Part shown: in pieces, positions 7,651-16,224 of the stretch
How positions within the stretch are numbered: position 1 is the stretch's first letter
How the letters are laid out: each line of letters begins with the position of its first letter
Assembly (NCBI RefSeq): GCF_029892565.1
Contig: NZ_JARXVH010000009.1
Coordinates: forward strand, 62,001-126,000
From: Streptomyces pseudovenezuelae
Lineage (GTDB): Bacteria; Actinomycetota; Actinomycetes; Streptomycetales; Streptomycetaceae
Reading direction: 5' to 3'
DNA: 64,000 nucleotides
Made by a program: the position numbers and the translations under genes
The notes under the pieces: generated by a model
The model's database searches: none
What the model saw: the letters and a program-made list of their open reading frames with translations, nothing else
What the model was told of the DNA's origin: nothing

Positions 7651-9996
7651 CTACGACGTTCGCGCGGTCCCCGTGCCCTTCTCCGCGTCCAGTGCGTACA
7701 CGCAGCGGTCCTTGCTGCACGCGTACACGACCCCGTCCTTCACCACCGGGGAACCGGTGATCTCGCCGCCGGTGGCGAGCTTCCAGCGCAGACGGCCGTC
7801 GTCGGCCTTGAGGGTGTAGAGGAGGTGGTCGGTGGAGCCGAAGTGGATCCGGCCCTCGGCGACCGCGGGGGCGCCCACGATGTCGCCGCCCGCCTGGAAC
7901 CGCCATTTGGGTGTCCCGGTGACCGCGTCCAGGGTGTAGAGGCCCTTGCCGCTGCCCACGTGGACATGGCCCGCGGCCACCAGCACCGGCTCGATGGAGG
8001 CCCGGGACTCGGTGGCGATGCGCCAGCGGTCGCGGCCGTCGGTGGCGTCGAGGGCGTAGACCGTGCCGAGGTAGTCGGCGAGGTAGATGCCGCCGCCGGT
8101 GACGGCCGGTCCCGGCGCGAAGGTGGGCGCGCACAGGAAGGCCGCGGGGGCCTCGAAGTGCCACTTCACCCGGCCGCTCGCCACGTCGATGGCCAGCACC
8201 CGGGTGCCGGCGCAGGCGTACAGGTAGCCGTCGGGCGCGTACGTCAGCCGGACCGGCACCCCGCCGCAGGAGGCCGCGTCGCCGATCGGGTAGGACCAGC
8301 GCTCGTCGCCCGTGCGGGCGTCCAGGGCGCGCAGCCGGGCGTCCTGCCAGACGAACACCGTGCCCTCGTGGACGGCGGGGCCGGCCTCCGGGGACTCGAA
8401 GTCCGTCTGACAGCCGCTGAGCTCCCAGAGTTTCTGTCCGTTCGAGGCCTCCCAGGTCTGGACGCCGCCGCCGCGGGTGCCGGTGACGACCGTGCCCCGG
8501 TCGGCCTTGAGGGAGTACACCCAGGCGTCCAGGGACAGCCGCCACAGGTCGGCGCCCTCGCGGGCGTCCAGGGCGAAGAGGGTGGGCCCGTCGGAGGCGT
8601 GGATCCGGCCGTCGGCGACCGCCATCGACCAGGCCACGTCCCGCGTCTTGAAGCTGCGCCGGCCGGTGGCCACGTCCAGGGCGTGCACCTCGAAGGAGGT
8701 GACGTAGACGAGCGCGTCGGAGACCGAGGGGGTACCCCAGACGTCGTTCGACATACGGAACCGCCAGGGTCGCCAGCCGCTCGCGGTCTCCGGCGGCACG
8801 GGCGGCGGGGCGGGTACGCCCACGCCGGGGTCGGCGCCGTTGAGGCCGGGGCGGGCCTTGGCCCAGGAGGCGGCCAGAGCGGTCTCGGGGCGCGGGGCCT
8901 GTACGGCGGCGGCGCGGACGTCGGAGACGCGGGGCCCGGGGCCGATGGGCACCTGGGCGCCGGCCAGCCGGACCGGACCGGCGTCGGGGGCGCCGACCGG
9001 CGCCGGGATCACCGGGTCGTGCGGGGGCGGGGGAGGCAGGGCGCCGCGTCCGCCACTGCGGCCGCCGCCGGGACCGCCGGGTCCCGGCTTGGCCGGCGGG
9101 CGTCCGTTGCGGCGGGCCTCGATCAGGCCGACGGCACGCTCGGGCAGCCAGGCGGAGGCCGTGCCGCTGTCGTCGGAGCCGGAGCCGAAGAGGTGCGGGG
9201 CGAGCTGGGACTGGAGGTCGGCCGGGTTGGGCCGGCCGGTGGCCTCCATCTGCATGCAGGACTCGATGAGCGGGCGCAGCTCGGCGGGCAGCCCCTCCAG
9301 GTCCGGGCCCTCGCGCAGCAGCATGAAGACCGTCTCGACCGGATTGGCCCCGTGGAAGGGCGGATGCCCGGTGGCGGCGAAGACCAGCATCGAGCCGAGC
9401 GAGAAGACGTCACTCGCGCCGGTGACGCTGCGCGAGTCCTTCGCCTGCTCGGGAGACATGTAGGCCGGCGTGCCCACCGCCACGTTCGTCATCGTCAAAC
9501 GGGTGTTCGATACGCCGGAGGCGATACCGAAGTCGATCACCCGGGGGCCGTCCTCGACGACGAGGACGTTGGAGGGTTTCAGGTCCCGGTGCACGAGCCC
9601 GGCGCCGTGGATGGACTGCAGCGCCTCCGCGACACCCGCCGCGAGCCAGCGCACCGCCTGGGCCGGCATCGGCCCGCACTCGTTCACTATCTCTTCGAGC
9701 GAGGGCGCGGGAACGTACGCGGTGGCCAGCCAGGGCACGGCGGCGCGGGGATCGGCGTCGACCACGGCCGCCGTGTAGAAGCCGGAGACCGCCCGGGCCG
9801 CCTCCACCTCACGCGTGAAGCGGACGCGGAAGAGCTGGTCCTCCGCGAGCTCCGTGCGGACCGTCTTGATCGCCACGCGCCGGCCGGACGCCGAGCGCGC
9901 GAGATAGACCAGCCCCATGCCGCCCGCGCCCAGCCGTCCCAGCACCTCGAACGGCCCGATCCGCCGCGGATCGTGCTGCGTCAGCTGATCCACCAC
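7651..9996 (-). CDS. afsK: AfsK Ser/Thr protein kinase with PQQ-type propeller
   Basis: A 781-residue kinase. The Hanks-type domain (about 13-265) shows GRLGAGGMG, the VAIKTVRTE lysine, HRDLKPSN, IDFGIASG (DFG) and GTPAYMSPEQ. A Pro/Gly-rich linker (about 285-390) follows, then a C-terminal PQQ/WD-like propeller with repeated VTGTPKWRF-, LYTLDAVTG-type blades. It is essentially the S. coelicolor AfsK I recall (799 aa). AfsK phosphorylates AfsR and also works in polar growth through DivIVA. Two adjacent GTG codons follow GGGGAGGTGG; the first, at 9996, is used. No transmembrane helix is obvious. The catabolic operon lies between it and afsS. Confidence 0.94.
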   Translation of the reverse strand: MVDQLTQHDPRRIGPFEVLGRLGAGGMGLVYLARSASGRRVAIKTVRTELAEDQLFRVRFTREVEAARAVSGFYTAAVVDADPRAAVPWLATAYVPAPSLEEIVNECGPMPAQAVRWLAAGVAEALQSIHGAGLVHRDLKPSNVLVVEDGPRVIDFGIASGVSNTRLTMTNVAVGTPAYMSPEQAKDSRSVTGASDVFSLGSMLVFAATGHPPFHGANPVETVFMLLREGPDLEGLPAELRPLIESCMQMEATGRPNPADLQSQLAPHLFGSGSDDSGTASAWLPERAVGLIEARRNGRPPAKPGPGGPGGGRSGGRGALPPPPPHDPVIPAPVGAPDAGPVRLAGAQVPIGPGPRVSDVRAAAVQAPRPETALAASWAKARPGLNGADPGVGVPAPPPVPPETASGWRPWRFRMSNDVWGTPSVSDALVYVTSFEVHALDVATGRRSFKTRDVAWSMAVADGRIHASDGPTLFALDAREGADLWRLSLDAWVYSLKADRGTVVTGTRGGGVQTWEASNGQKLWELSGCQTDFESPEAGPAVHEGTVFVWQDARLRALDARTGDERWSYPIGDAASCGGVPVRLTYAPDGYLYACAGTRVLAIDVASGRVKWHFEAPAAFLCAPTFAPGPAVTGGGIYLADYLGTVYALDATDGRDRWRIATESRASIEPVLVAAGHVHVGSGKGLYTLDAVTGTPKWRFQAGGDIVGAPAVAEGRIHFGSTDHLLYTLKADDGRLRWKLATGGEITGSPVVKDGVVYACSKDRCVYALDAEKGTGTARTS

Positions 9997-10198
9997 TTGC
10001 CTGCCACCTCCCCGTACGGGCCGCGCCACCCACATATGTACGCGACCCCGTGCAGCGTCTCACCACCGCACCGCCATGGCGGCACGCACCCTGATTCTTC
10101 CTGTCTCGGCCACAGGTTGCGAACCCGGGAACATATCGGGATGTCTCGCGCCAAAACGGCATGATCCATTCCCGATCCACCCCTGATCTGTCCCCCGC

Positions 10199-10930
10199 CT
10201 ACCCCCGAAGCCGCTCCAGGAGCGCGAACGACGCCCCTTGATTGTCGGTGACGACCGCCACCTTTCCGTACGACGTCTCGAATGGCGGAGCCTGCACCCG
10301 CCCGCCGAGCCGCTGCACGCTCCCGACCGCCGCCACGCAGGCCTCGACGGCGAAGTGGACCAGGAAATGGGGCGGCATCTCGGCCGGGAAGACGTCGGAG
10401 ACGGCCGCGCGGCCGAAGTCGGGCTCGGCGTCCGGCCCGAAGAGGGCGTCGTGGAAGAGGCCGCCGTAGAAGTCGTTCGCGTGCTCGGTGTCCCGGGCGT
10501 ACAGCTCGGCCCAGGCGAAGGTGCCCGGCTCGTACCGGCGCCCGAAGCCGGGGTGGCCGGCCGGCTCCCAGAGCCCGAAGACGGCCCCCTCCGGGTCGGT
10601 GACCAGCGCCGTCGTGCCCAGTTCGGCGACCGGCAGGGGCGCGGTGACGACCTGGCCGCCGGCCGCCCAGACCCGGTCGGCCAGGGCCTCCGCGTCCGGG
10701 GTGGCGAAGTACACCGTCCAGACGGTGGGCATCCGGCCGTCCGTCTTGTGCGCGAGCGCGGCGACGGGCTCCCCGTCCTGGCGGGCCCACACGGATCCGC
10801 CGTACGCCGCCTCGAAGGTCCACCCGAAGAGCCCACCGTAGAACCGCTTGCCCGCCTCGACGTCGGGAAGCTGCGCGTCCACCCAGCAGGGGACGCCCTC
10901 TCCGTACGCGGATGCCCTGTTTTCGGCCAT
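10199..10930 (-). CDS. kbpA: Two-domain VOC (glyoxalase-fold) protein, probable AfsK-binding inhibitor KbpA
   Basis: A 243-residue protein with two tandem VOC domains (about 12-115 and 128-240), each with an AGKRFYGGLFGW- or ANDFYGGLFHD-like opening helix and a VTDPEGAVFGLWEP- or VTDNQGASFALLE-like final strand. Position and size fit KbpA, which binds unphosphorylated AfsK in S. coelicolor and inhibits its autophosphorylation. It lies upstream of afsK in the same orientation with a 202-bp gap, so afsK may also have its own promoter. The two-VOC fold is seen directly; the KbpA identity rests on synteny and recall. Confidence 0.72.
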   Translation of the reverse strand: MAENRASAYGEGVPCWVDAQLPDVEAGKRFYGGLFGWTFEAAYGGSVWARQDGEPVAALAHKTDGRMPTVWTVYFATPDAEALADRVWAAGGQVVTAPLPVAELGTTALVTDPEGAVFGLWEPAGHPGFGRRYEPGTFAWAELYARDTEHANDFYGGLFHDALFGPDAEPDFGRAAVSDVFPAEMPPHFLVHFAVEACVAAVGSVQRLGGRVQAPPFETSYGKVAVVTDNQGASFALLERLRG

Positions 10931-11044
10931 ACCGCCAAGCTAACGGCGACTCACGCACCCCGCAGACCAGGCACACCCGTCTCTGAGCACCCGCGCACCC
11001 CATTTGCAGTCGGCCGAATCGCGCTCCGATCACCCCTCGGTAAG

Positions 11045-11059
11045 CTGACGGCATGACAG
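11045..11059. promoter_or_regulatory. Imperfect regulon operator over the TetR start codon
   Basis: CTGACGGCATGACAG matches CTGAC-N5-GTCAG except for one base in the right arm (GACAG). It spans the ATG at 11053. If functional it would let the TetR repressor limit its own expression. A single imperfect copy in coding sequence could be chance. Confidence 0.35.
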
Positions 11060-11700
11060 GACAAGTGCGTACCGTCGACGGCCGTGTGGCCGGTCGGCGT
11101 GGGCAGGCGACCCGGCAGAAGCTGCTCGACTGCCTAAGCGAGATGCTCAGCTCCTCCCCTTACCGGGACGTCAAAGTCATCGATGTCGCCCGGAAGGCGG
11201 GTACTTCGCCCGCGACCTTCTACCAGTACTTCCCGGACGTCGAAGGCGCCGTCCTGGAGATCGCCGAGCAAATGGCCACCGAGGGCGGCCAGTTGACCGA
11301 GCTGCTCGCCGGCCGGTCATGGGTCGGCAAGGCAGGTTGGCAGACCTCGCAGGAACTCGTGGACGGCTTCCTGGAGTTCTGGCGCAGGAACGACGCGATC
11401 CTCAGGGTCGTCGACCTCGGTGCCGCCGAGGGCGACAAACGGTTCTACAAGATCCGGATGAAGATCCTGAACTCCGTGAACAACTCCCTCTCGGACGCGG
11501 TGGCCGAGTTGCAGTCCAAGGGCAAGGTCGACAAGGACGTGAACCCGGCGGCGATCGCCGGTTCACTGGTCGCGATGCTCGCGGCCGTCGCCTCGCACCA
11601 GAAGGGCTTTCAGACCTGGGGCGTCAAGCAGGCCGAACTCAAGCCGAACCTGGCGCTCTTGGTGCACCTCGGCGTGACCGGCAAGAAGCCGACCAAGTAG
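11053..11700 (+). CDS. TetR-family regulator, candidate controller of the catabolic regulon
   Basis: A 215-residue TetR/AcrR protein. The N-terminal helix-turn-helix (about 15-62) reads RQKLLDCLSEM... VIDVARKAGTSPATFYQYF, with the family-typical Tyr-Phe end. The C-terminal ligand domain is unassigned. In S. coelicolor a TetR gene also lies next to kbpA and afsK as I recall, so it is probably core. It is placed between the two catabolic blocks, is convergent with the F420-protein/acyl-CoA dehydrogenase operon, and carries an operator-like sequence over its start, which makes it the best local candidate to bind CTGAC-N5-GTCAG. That link is inference; the TetR at 22676 has a different operator beside it. 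Confidence 0.9.
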   Translation: MTGQVRTVDGRVAGRRGQATRQKLLDCLSEMLSSSPYRDVKVIDVARKAGTSPATFYQYFPDVEGAVLEIAEQMATEGGQLTELLAGRSWVGKAGWQTSQELVDGFLEFWRRNDAILRVVDLGAAEGDKRFYKIRMKILNSVNNSLSDAVAELQSKGKVDKDVNPAAIAGSLVAMLAAVASHQKGFQTWGVKQAELKPNLALLVHLGVTGKKPTK

Positions 11701-11739
11701 TACTCGGTAACCAGTACTCCGGCTCAAGTCCTGTCTGAC

Positions 11740-11771
11740 AGGCGGTGGTCCACCCCGGTGGACCACCGCCT
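11740..11771. terminator. Perfect 15-bp stem, bidirectional terminator
   Basis: AGGCGGTGGTCCACC (11740-11754) is followed after 2 nt by its exact reverse complement (11757-11771). It lies between the convergent TetR gene (stop 11700) and the F420-protein gene (stop 11804). No T tract is present, which is common for Streptomyces terminators. Confidence 0.85.
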
Positions 11772-11803
11772 GCCGCGCGTGCGGACGCCTTTGGCGCGGA
11801 CGA

Positions 11804-12274
11804 TCACTTTCGTACGATCCTGAAGAGCCGGATCTCCCGCGCCAGCCGTTTCTGATACGTGGCGTAGGGCGGCCAGAAGGCGAGTGCCGTCTTCCACACG
11901 GCCGCCCGTTCCTCCCCCGCGAGGAGCCGGGCCGTGACCGGGATGTCCGTACCCTTCCAGCTGATCTCGGCGTCGGGGTGGGCGAGCAGGTTGTGGGTCC
12001 AGGCGGGGTGGCCGGTACGGCCGAAGTTGGAGCCGACCAGGATCCAGCTCCGGCCGCCGTCCTCCGGCATACAGGCCAGCGGCGTACGCCGGACCTGCCC
12101 GCTCCTGGCGCCCGTCGAGGTCAGGATCACGCCCGGCAGCATCTGCGCGCTGAGCAGCACCTTTCCCCTGGTCAGCCGGTGCACGGCACGGTCGAGGGCG
12201 GGAATCACATGCGGGGCGACCTTCGCGAACCCCCGCGTCGACGAGACCTTCTGGACCACTCGTTCGCCGATCAC
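11804..12274 (-). CDS. F420-dependent nitroreductase-like (DDN family) protein
   Basis: A 156-residue split-barrel protein of the deazaflavin-dependent nitroreductase family, recognised by LTSTGARSGQVRRTPL, WILVGSNFGRTGHPAWTHNLLAHPDAEI and the C-terminal WPPYATYQ. Family members bind F420 or other cofactors and reduce or saturate conjugated substrates. GTG 12274 overlaps the stop of the acyl-CoA dehydrogenase (GTGA), so it is translationally coupled to it and shares the operator at 13476. A role as an enone or ring reductase in the CoA-ester pathway would fit but is inference. Confidence 0.85.
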   Translation of the reverse strand: MIGERVVQKVSSTRGFAKVAPHVIPALDRAVHRLTRGKVLLSAQMLPGVILTSTGARSGQVRRTPLACMPEDGGRSWILVGSNFGRTGHPAWTHNLLAHPDAEISWKGTDIPVTARLLAGEERAAVWKTALAFWPPYATYQKRLAREIRLFRIVRK

Positions 12275-13458
12275 ACCGTGACCTCCGCATCCAGGAAGAG
12301 CCGCGCCGCGTCCGCCGCGTGCGCCCGCAGCCGGTGCACCGGCCCGAACAGCAGCTCGTCGCCGCAGGCCCGCTTGAAGTACAGGTGGGCCTCGTGCTCC
12401 CAGGTGAACCCGATGCCGCCGTGCAGCTGGATCCCCTCGGCGGCCGAGTCCCGCAGCGCCTCCAGGGCCTGCGCGAGGGCGACCCCACCGACCCGCTCCC
12501 CGTGCACGGTCGCCCAGGCCGCGTAGTACGCCGCCGAACGGGCGGCCTGGACCTGCACATACACGTCGGCCAGCCGATGCTTGACCGCCTGGAAGGACCC
12601 GATCGCCCGCCCGAACTGCTCCCGCTGCTTCACGTATTCGACCGTCCGCTCCAACGCCCGGTCGGCGGCTCCGACGGCCTCGCAGGCGAGCGCGGCGGCG
12701 GCCAGGTCACCGACGGTGGAGAGCGCGCCGAGGACACCGTGCCCGTCCTCCTCCCCCAACAATTCGGCGTCCACATCCCGCAGTTGGACGCGGGCCTGCG
12801 GCCGGGTGGCGTCCAGGGTGGTCTGCCTGGCCCGCACCAGCCCGTCGGCCTCCCCCTCCACCAGGAAGAACAGCGTCCGGGACCGGGCGAACCCCCCGGC
12901 GTGCGCGGCGACCACAAGCAGCCGCGCACTGTGCCCGTCCAACACCTGATCGGCCTGCCCGTACAACCTCCACCCCTCCCCCACCCGCCGCGCCTGCACC
13001 CCGCCCGCCCTACCGCCGCCGGCCCACTCGCCGCCGTTGTCGCCGGTCAGGGCGAGGGCGGTGGCCAGGGCGGTGCCGGGGACGGCGAGGGCGGCGGTGA
13101 GGTCACCGGTGGCGAGGCGGGGCAGCAGATCGGCACGCTGGGCGTCGGTACCGAGGGCGAGGACGAGGGGCGCGGCGAGCACGGCACTGGCGAGCAACGG
13201 CGAGGGGGCAAGAGACCGACCCGTCTCCTCGCAGGCGAGGACGAGTTCGGTGGCGGAGCAGCCGACACCGCCGTACGCCTCGGGAAGGGCGAGCCCGGGC
13301 AGCCCGAGCTGCCGCGCCAGGGCGGTCCACAGGGCGGGGTCGTGGCCGAGGGGCAGGTCGACGGCGGCCCGCAACTCCTCGTATCCACAGCGCTTGTTGA
13401 GTAGTTCGCGCAGGGTACGGCGGATCTCGTCCTGTTCGGCGGTGAAGCTCGCGTCCAT
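12271..13458 (-). CDS. Acyl-CoA dehydrogenase, heteromeric (FadE/ChsE-type) subunit
   Basis: A 395-residue ACAD with N-terminal helical domain (FTAEQDEIRRTLRELL), middle beta domain and C-terminal domain with REQFGRAIGSFQAVKHRLADVY and the GIQLHGGIGFTWEHEAHLYFKRA segment typical of one subunit of alpha2beta2 ACADs of steroid catabolism. It lacks the C-terminal QIQR-type motif found in the partner subunits here (39448 and 44887). A partner is not adjacent; the one at 39448 is an orphan of the other type. ATG 13458 is 18 bp from the operator at 13476. First gene of a two-gene operon with the F420 protein. Confidence 0.9.
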   Translation of the reverse strand: MDASFTAEQDEIRRTLRELLNKRCGYEELRAAVDLPLGHDPALWTALARQLGLPGLALPEAYGGVGCSATELVLACEETGRSLAPSPLLASAVLAAPLVLALGTDAQRADLLPRLATGDLTAALAVPGTALATALALTGDNGGEWAGGGRAGGVQARRVGEGWRLYGQADQVLDGHSARLLVVAAHAGGFARSRTLFFLVEGEADGLVRARQTTLDATRPQARVQLRDVDAELLGEEDGHGVLGALSTVGDLAAAALACEAVGAADRALERTVEYVKQREQFGRAIGSFQAVKHRLADVYVQVQAARSAAYYAAWATVHGERVGGVALAQALEALRDSAAEGIQLHGGIGFTWEHEAHLYFKRACGDELLFGPVHRLRAHAADAARLFLDAEVTV

Positions 13459-13475
13459 GGCACTTCCCTCCGGAT

Positions 13476-13490
13476 CTGACGGTCCGTCAT
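13476..13490. promoter_or_regulatory. Regulon operator (one mismatch)
   Basis: CTGACGGTCCGTCAT, with AT flanks on both sides, in the gap between the divergent acyl-CoA dehydrogenase (start 13458) and Ltp-like gene (start 13535). Only the last base of the right arm deviates. Confidence 0.75.
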
Positions 13491-13534
13491 ATTAGGAGTC
13501 CGGGAACGATATGCACAGAGGAAGGCGGCGCCTC

Positions 13535-14728
13535 ATGACACCGGTCGGGACATCAGTCGGGACATCGGGGAGCCGGAAGGTCGCCGTGGTGGGCGTGGCC
13601 CTGTCCGACTGCGGCCGGGTCGACGAGGCGACGCCGTACGCGCTGCACGCCCAGGCGGCCCGCCGCGCGCTGGCGGACGCGGGCCTGGACCGCCGGCACG
13701 TCGACGGCTTCGCCTCGGCGGGCCTGGGCACTCTCCCGCCGGTCGAGGTGGCCGAGTACCTGGGCCTGCGCCCCACCTGGGTCGACTCGACGGCGGTCGG
13801 CGGCTCCACCTGGGAGGTCATGACGGCCCACGCGGTCGACGCGATCACCGCCGGACACGCGAACGCCGTCCTCCTCGTCTACGGCTCGACGGCCCGAGCG
13901 GACATCAAGGCGGGCCGCCGCACCGGGAACCTCTCCTTCGGCGCGCGCGGCCCGCTCCAGTTCGAAGTCCCCTACGGCCACACGCTGATCGCCAAGTACG
14001 CGATGGCGGCCCGTCGCCACATGATCGAATTCGGTACGACGATCGAGCAGTTGGCGGAGGTGGCGGTCCAGGCCCGGGCGAACGCGGCGCTGAACCCCGA
14101 CGCCATGTTCCGCACCCCCATCACGGTGGACGACGTCCTCGACGGCCCGATGATCGCCGACCCCTTCACCAAGCTGCACTGCTGCATCCGCTCCGACGGC
14201 GGCGCGGCGGTGCTGCTGGCGGCCGAGGAGTACGTACGGGACTGCCGTACCGCGCCCGTGTGGGTGCTCGGCACCGGGGAGCACGTCTCGCACTCCGCGA
14301 TGTCCGAGTGGCCCGACTTCACGGTGTCGCCGGCGGCGGTGAGCGGCCGGCTGGCCTTCGAGCGGGCCGGGGTCGGACCGGCGGAGATGGACTTCGCCCA
14401 GCTCTACGACGCCTTCACCTACATGACCCTGGTGACGCTGGAGGATCTCGGCTTCTGCGCGAAGGGCGAGGGCGGGGCGTTCGTGGAGAAGGGGCGACTG
14501 CGGGTGGAGGGTGGGGAGTTGCCGGTGAACACGGACGGGGGTGGGCTGTCGGCCCAACACCCGGGGATGCGGGGGCTGTTCCTGCTGGTGGAGGCGGTGC
14601 GGCAGTTGCGGGGGGAGGCGGGGGCGCGGCAGGTGCGGGGGCGGGACGGGGAGGTGGCTCGGCTGGGGGTGGCGAGTGGGACCGGGGGGTGGTTCTGTTC
14701 GGCGGGGACGGTGGTGTTGGGCAGGTGA
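13535..14728 (+). CDS. Ltp-like thiolase-superfamily (lipid-transfer) protein
   Basis: A 397-residue SCP-x/Ltp-type thiolase fold. It shares LYDAF, DLGFCAKGEGGAF and NTDGGGLS with the protein at 5300, but the following Tyr is replaced by a HPG segment. The usual nucleophile position reads GGSTWEV, so the thiolase Cys seems to be missing and ordinary thiolysis is doubtful. Such proteins commonly need a DUF35 partner; none is adjacent, but one is at 19425 under the same operator type. ATG 13535 follows GGAAGG; an upstream ATG at 13511 is in frame but less well placed. The 3-prime end is very G-rich. Confidence 0.85.
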   Translation: MTPVGTSVGTSGSRKVAVVGVALSDCGRVDEATPYALHAQAARRALADAGLDRRHVDGFASAGLGTLPPVEVAEYLGLRPTWVDSTAVGGSTWEVMTAHAVDAITAGHANAVLLVYGSTARADIKAGRRTGNLSFGARGPLQFEVPYGHTLIAKYAMAARRHMIEFGTTIEQLAEVAVQARANAALNPDAMFRTPITVDDVLDGPMIADPFTKLHCCIRSDGGAAVLLAAEEYVRDCRTAPVWVLGTGEHVSHSAMSEWPDFTVSPAAVSGRLAFERAGVGPAEMDFAQLYDAFTYMTLVTLEDLGFCAKGEGGAFVEKGRLRVEGGELPVNTDGGGLSAQHPGMRGLFLLVEAVRQLRGEAGARQVRGRDGEVARLGVASGTGGWFCSAGTVVLGR

Positions 14729-14755
14729 GGTGGCCCAAATGAGCCGGAGGGCGGG

Positions 14756-16159
14756 TCAGTCGAGGGCGGTGACGGTGACGGCGGCCCGGTCGTCGGTCGG
14801 GTCGGGGTCCTGGCGGCCGAGGTGGTCCAACTGGTCGGGCGGGTCGGAGAGGTTGGGCTTGTTGTCCGTTATGCGTACGCTGCCGCCCGTGCCCGGTACG
14901 CCGAGGCGCAGGGTGAACTCGAAGGTGCGGGTCGAGCCGGGGGCCAGCTCGCCGATCAGGCAGGTGTAGGCGCCGCCCTCGTACTCGCAGTAGGGCTCGT
15001 AGGAGTCCTCGTCGATCTCCTCCATGGGCTGCTTCAGCACCTTGACGCCCGGGGGCGGGGTGAAGACCAGGCCGGCCGCGTTGCCGGGGTCGCCGGGGCC
15101 GTCGTTGCGGACGGTCAGTCGGAGGGGCTGTTCGGTGCCTGGGGCGCCGCGCAGGGCACCGGCGGAGACCGCGTAGTCGGAGCGGATGCCGAGGCCGACG
15201 GAGGTGCGCAACTCGCCCTGGGCGAAGGCGCGGACGCCCTGGGCGGGGCCGAACTCGGGGGTGAGGGCCGGCCCGTCGCCGTGGTCGCCGCTGTTCAGCC
15301 AGTCGCCGCCCTCGCCCGGGCCGACGTCCAGGGGCCAGGCGGCCTGCGTGACGACGTCGTACATCTGCGTCTTGGCGGCGCGCATCGTGAACCCCGGTCG
15401 GGTCCCCGGGACCAGGACGACGGTCTCGCCGGGCCCGATCCGCAGGTCGGGGAAGCGGCAGACGGCGGTGTGGTGAGAGGTACCGGGGTAACGGCAGTTG
15501 GCGTACCGCTCGGTGAACTCCATCTGCCCCGAGCCGAGTCGGATGCCGAGCCCCTGGACCGTACGCTCCCCGCTGTTGCGCACGACGAACGGCGTGGTCA
15601 CGACCGCTCCCGGCCGTACCGCCCGCACGGGCCCGGTCTTCCCGATCTCGACGACCGGCTCCCCGACGACGACCTTGGTGCGCGCGGTGAGCTTCCTGCC
15701 GTCCACCTTCGTGAACGTGAAGCGGACGTACCCCACGTCACCGACGTGACTGCCCTGCGCGGCGAGGGCGAAGACGCGGGCGTCGGCCACGTGGTTGAGG
15801 GAGCCGCCGGTGACCTGGCAGGTGACGTGGGTGCGAGCGCGGGTGCGGGTGCAGTCGGGCCCGTGCTTGTTGAGTTGGACGACGTCCGCGGAGCCCGGCT
15901 CCACATCCGCGGTCATCCGGTGCCGGCCCCTGGTCTCCACGGACCCGCCCTTCGCCTCCACCAGCAGGGCCCGCTGGTCGGCGGCACCGGCCGAATCGCC
16001 GTGTGGCCGCAGGTAGTAGACGTCGGGCGCGTCGAGCGTCCGCGCGTCGGCGCTGCCGAACGGGTCGCCGGTGCTCCACCAGTTGAGGCCGACCAGCAGG
16101 AGCGACAAGGCCAGGACGCCACCGGTCCAGCCACATATCTTCCTCACGGGCGCCGTCAT
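14756..16159 (-). CDS. Secreted protein with repeated beta-sandwich (DUF11-like) domains
   Basis: A 467-residue exported protein. The N-terminus MTAPVRKICGW followed by a hydrophobic stretch (about 13-25) is a signal peptide or anchor. The body has two beta-sandwich-like segments with TPFVVRNSGERTVQGLGI and LRLTVRNDGPGDPGNAAGLVFTPPPGV, which resemble the DUF11/CARDB 'NxG' repeats of surface proteins. Cysteine pairs (RYANCRY...AVCRF; YCEYEGGAYTC) suggest disulfides. Function unknown. It is convergent with the Ltp-like gene (27-bp gap) and has no regulon operator. Confidence 0.7.
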   Translation of the reverse strand: MTAPVRKICGWTGGVLALSLLLVGLNWWSTGDPFGSADARTLDAPDVYYLRPHGDSAGAADQRALLVEAKGGSVETRGRHRMTADVEPGSADVVQLNKHGPDCTRTRARTHVTCQVTGGSLNHVADARVFALAAQGSHVGDVGYVRFTFTKVDGRKLTARTKVVVGEPVVEIGKTGPVRAVRPGAVVTTPFVVRNSGERTVQGLGIRLGSGQMEFTERYANCRYPGTSHHTAVCRFPDLRIGPGETVVLVPGTRPGFTMRAAKTQMYDVVTQAAWPLDVGPGEGGDWLNSGDHGDGPALTPEFGPAQGVRAFAQGELRTSVGLGIRSDYAVSAGALRGAPGTEQPLRLTVRNDGPGDPGNAAGLVFTPPPGVKVLKQPMEEIDEDSYEPYCEYEGGAYTCLIGELAPGSTRTFEFTLRLGVPGTGGSVRITDNKPNLSDPPDQLDHLGRQDPDPTDDRAAVTVTALD

Positions 16160-16224
16160 CGGTGCAGCGTACGCGGCTGGTGCGGTCCTGTTCTCCGAAG
16201 CCCTGGCCGGTCTAAGCTCCCCGG

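Noticed and set aside
11731..11741. CTGTCTGACAG as a further regulon site
   Set aside because: It is a short palindrome without the 5-bp spacer and sits next to a terminator stem between convergent genes.
12319..13404. A 361-codon plus-strand frame over the acyl-CoA dehydrogenase
   Set aside because: Gly/Arg/Gln-rich with no recognisable fold; the minus-strand ACAD has all family motifs.
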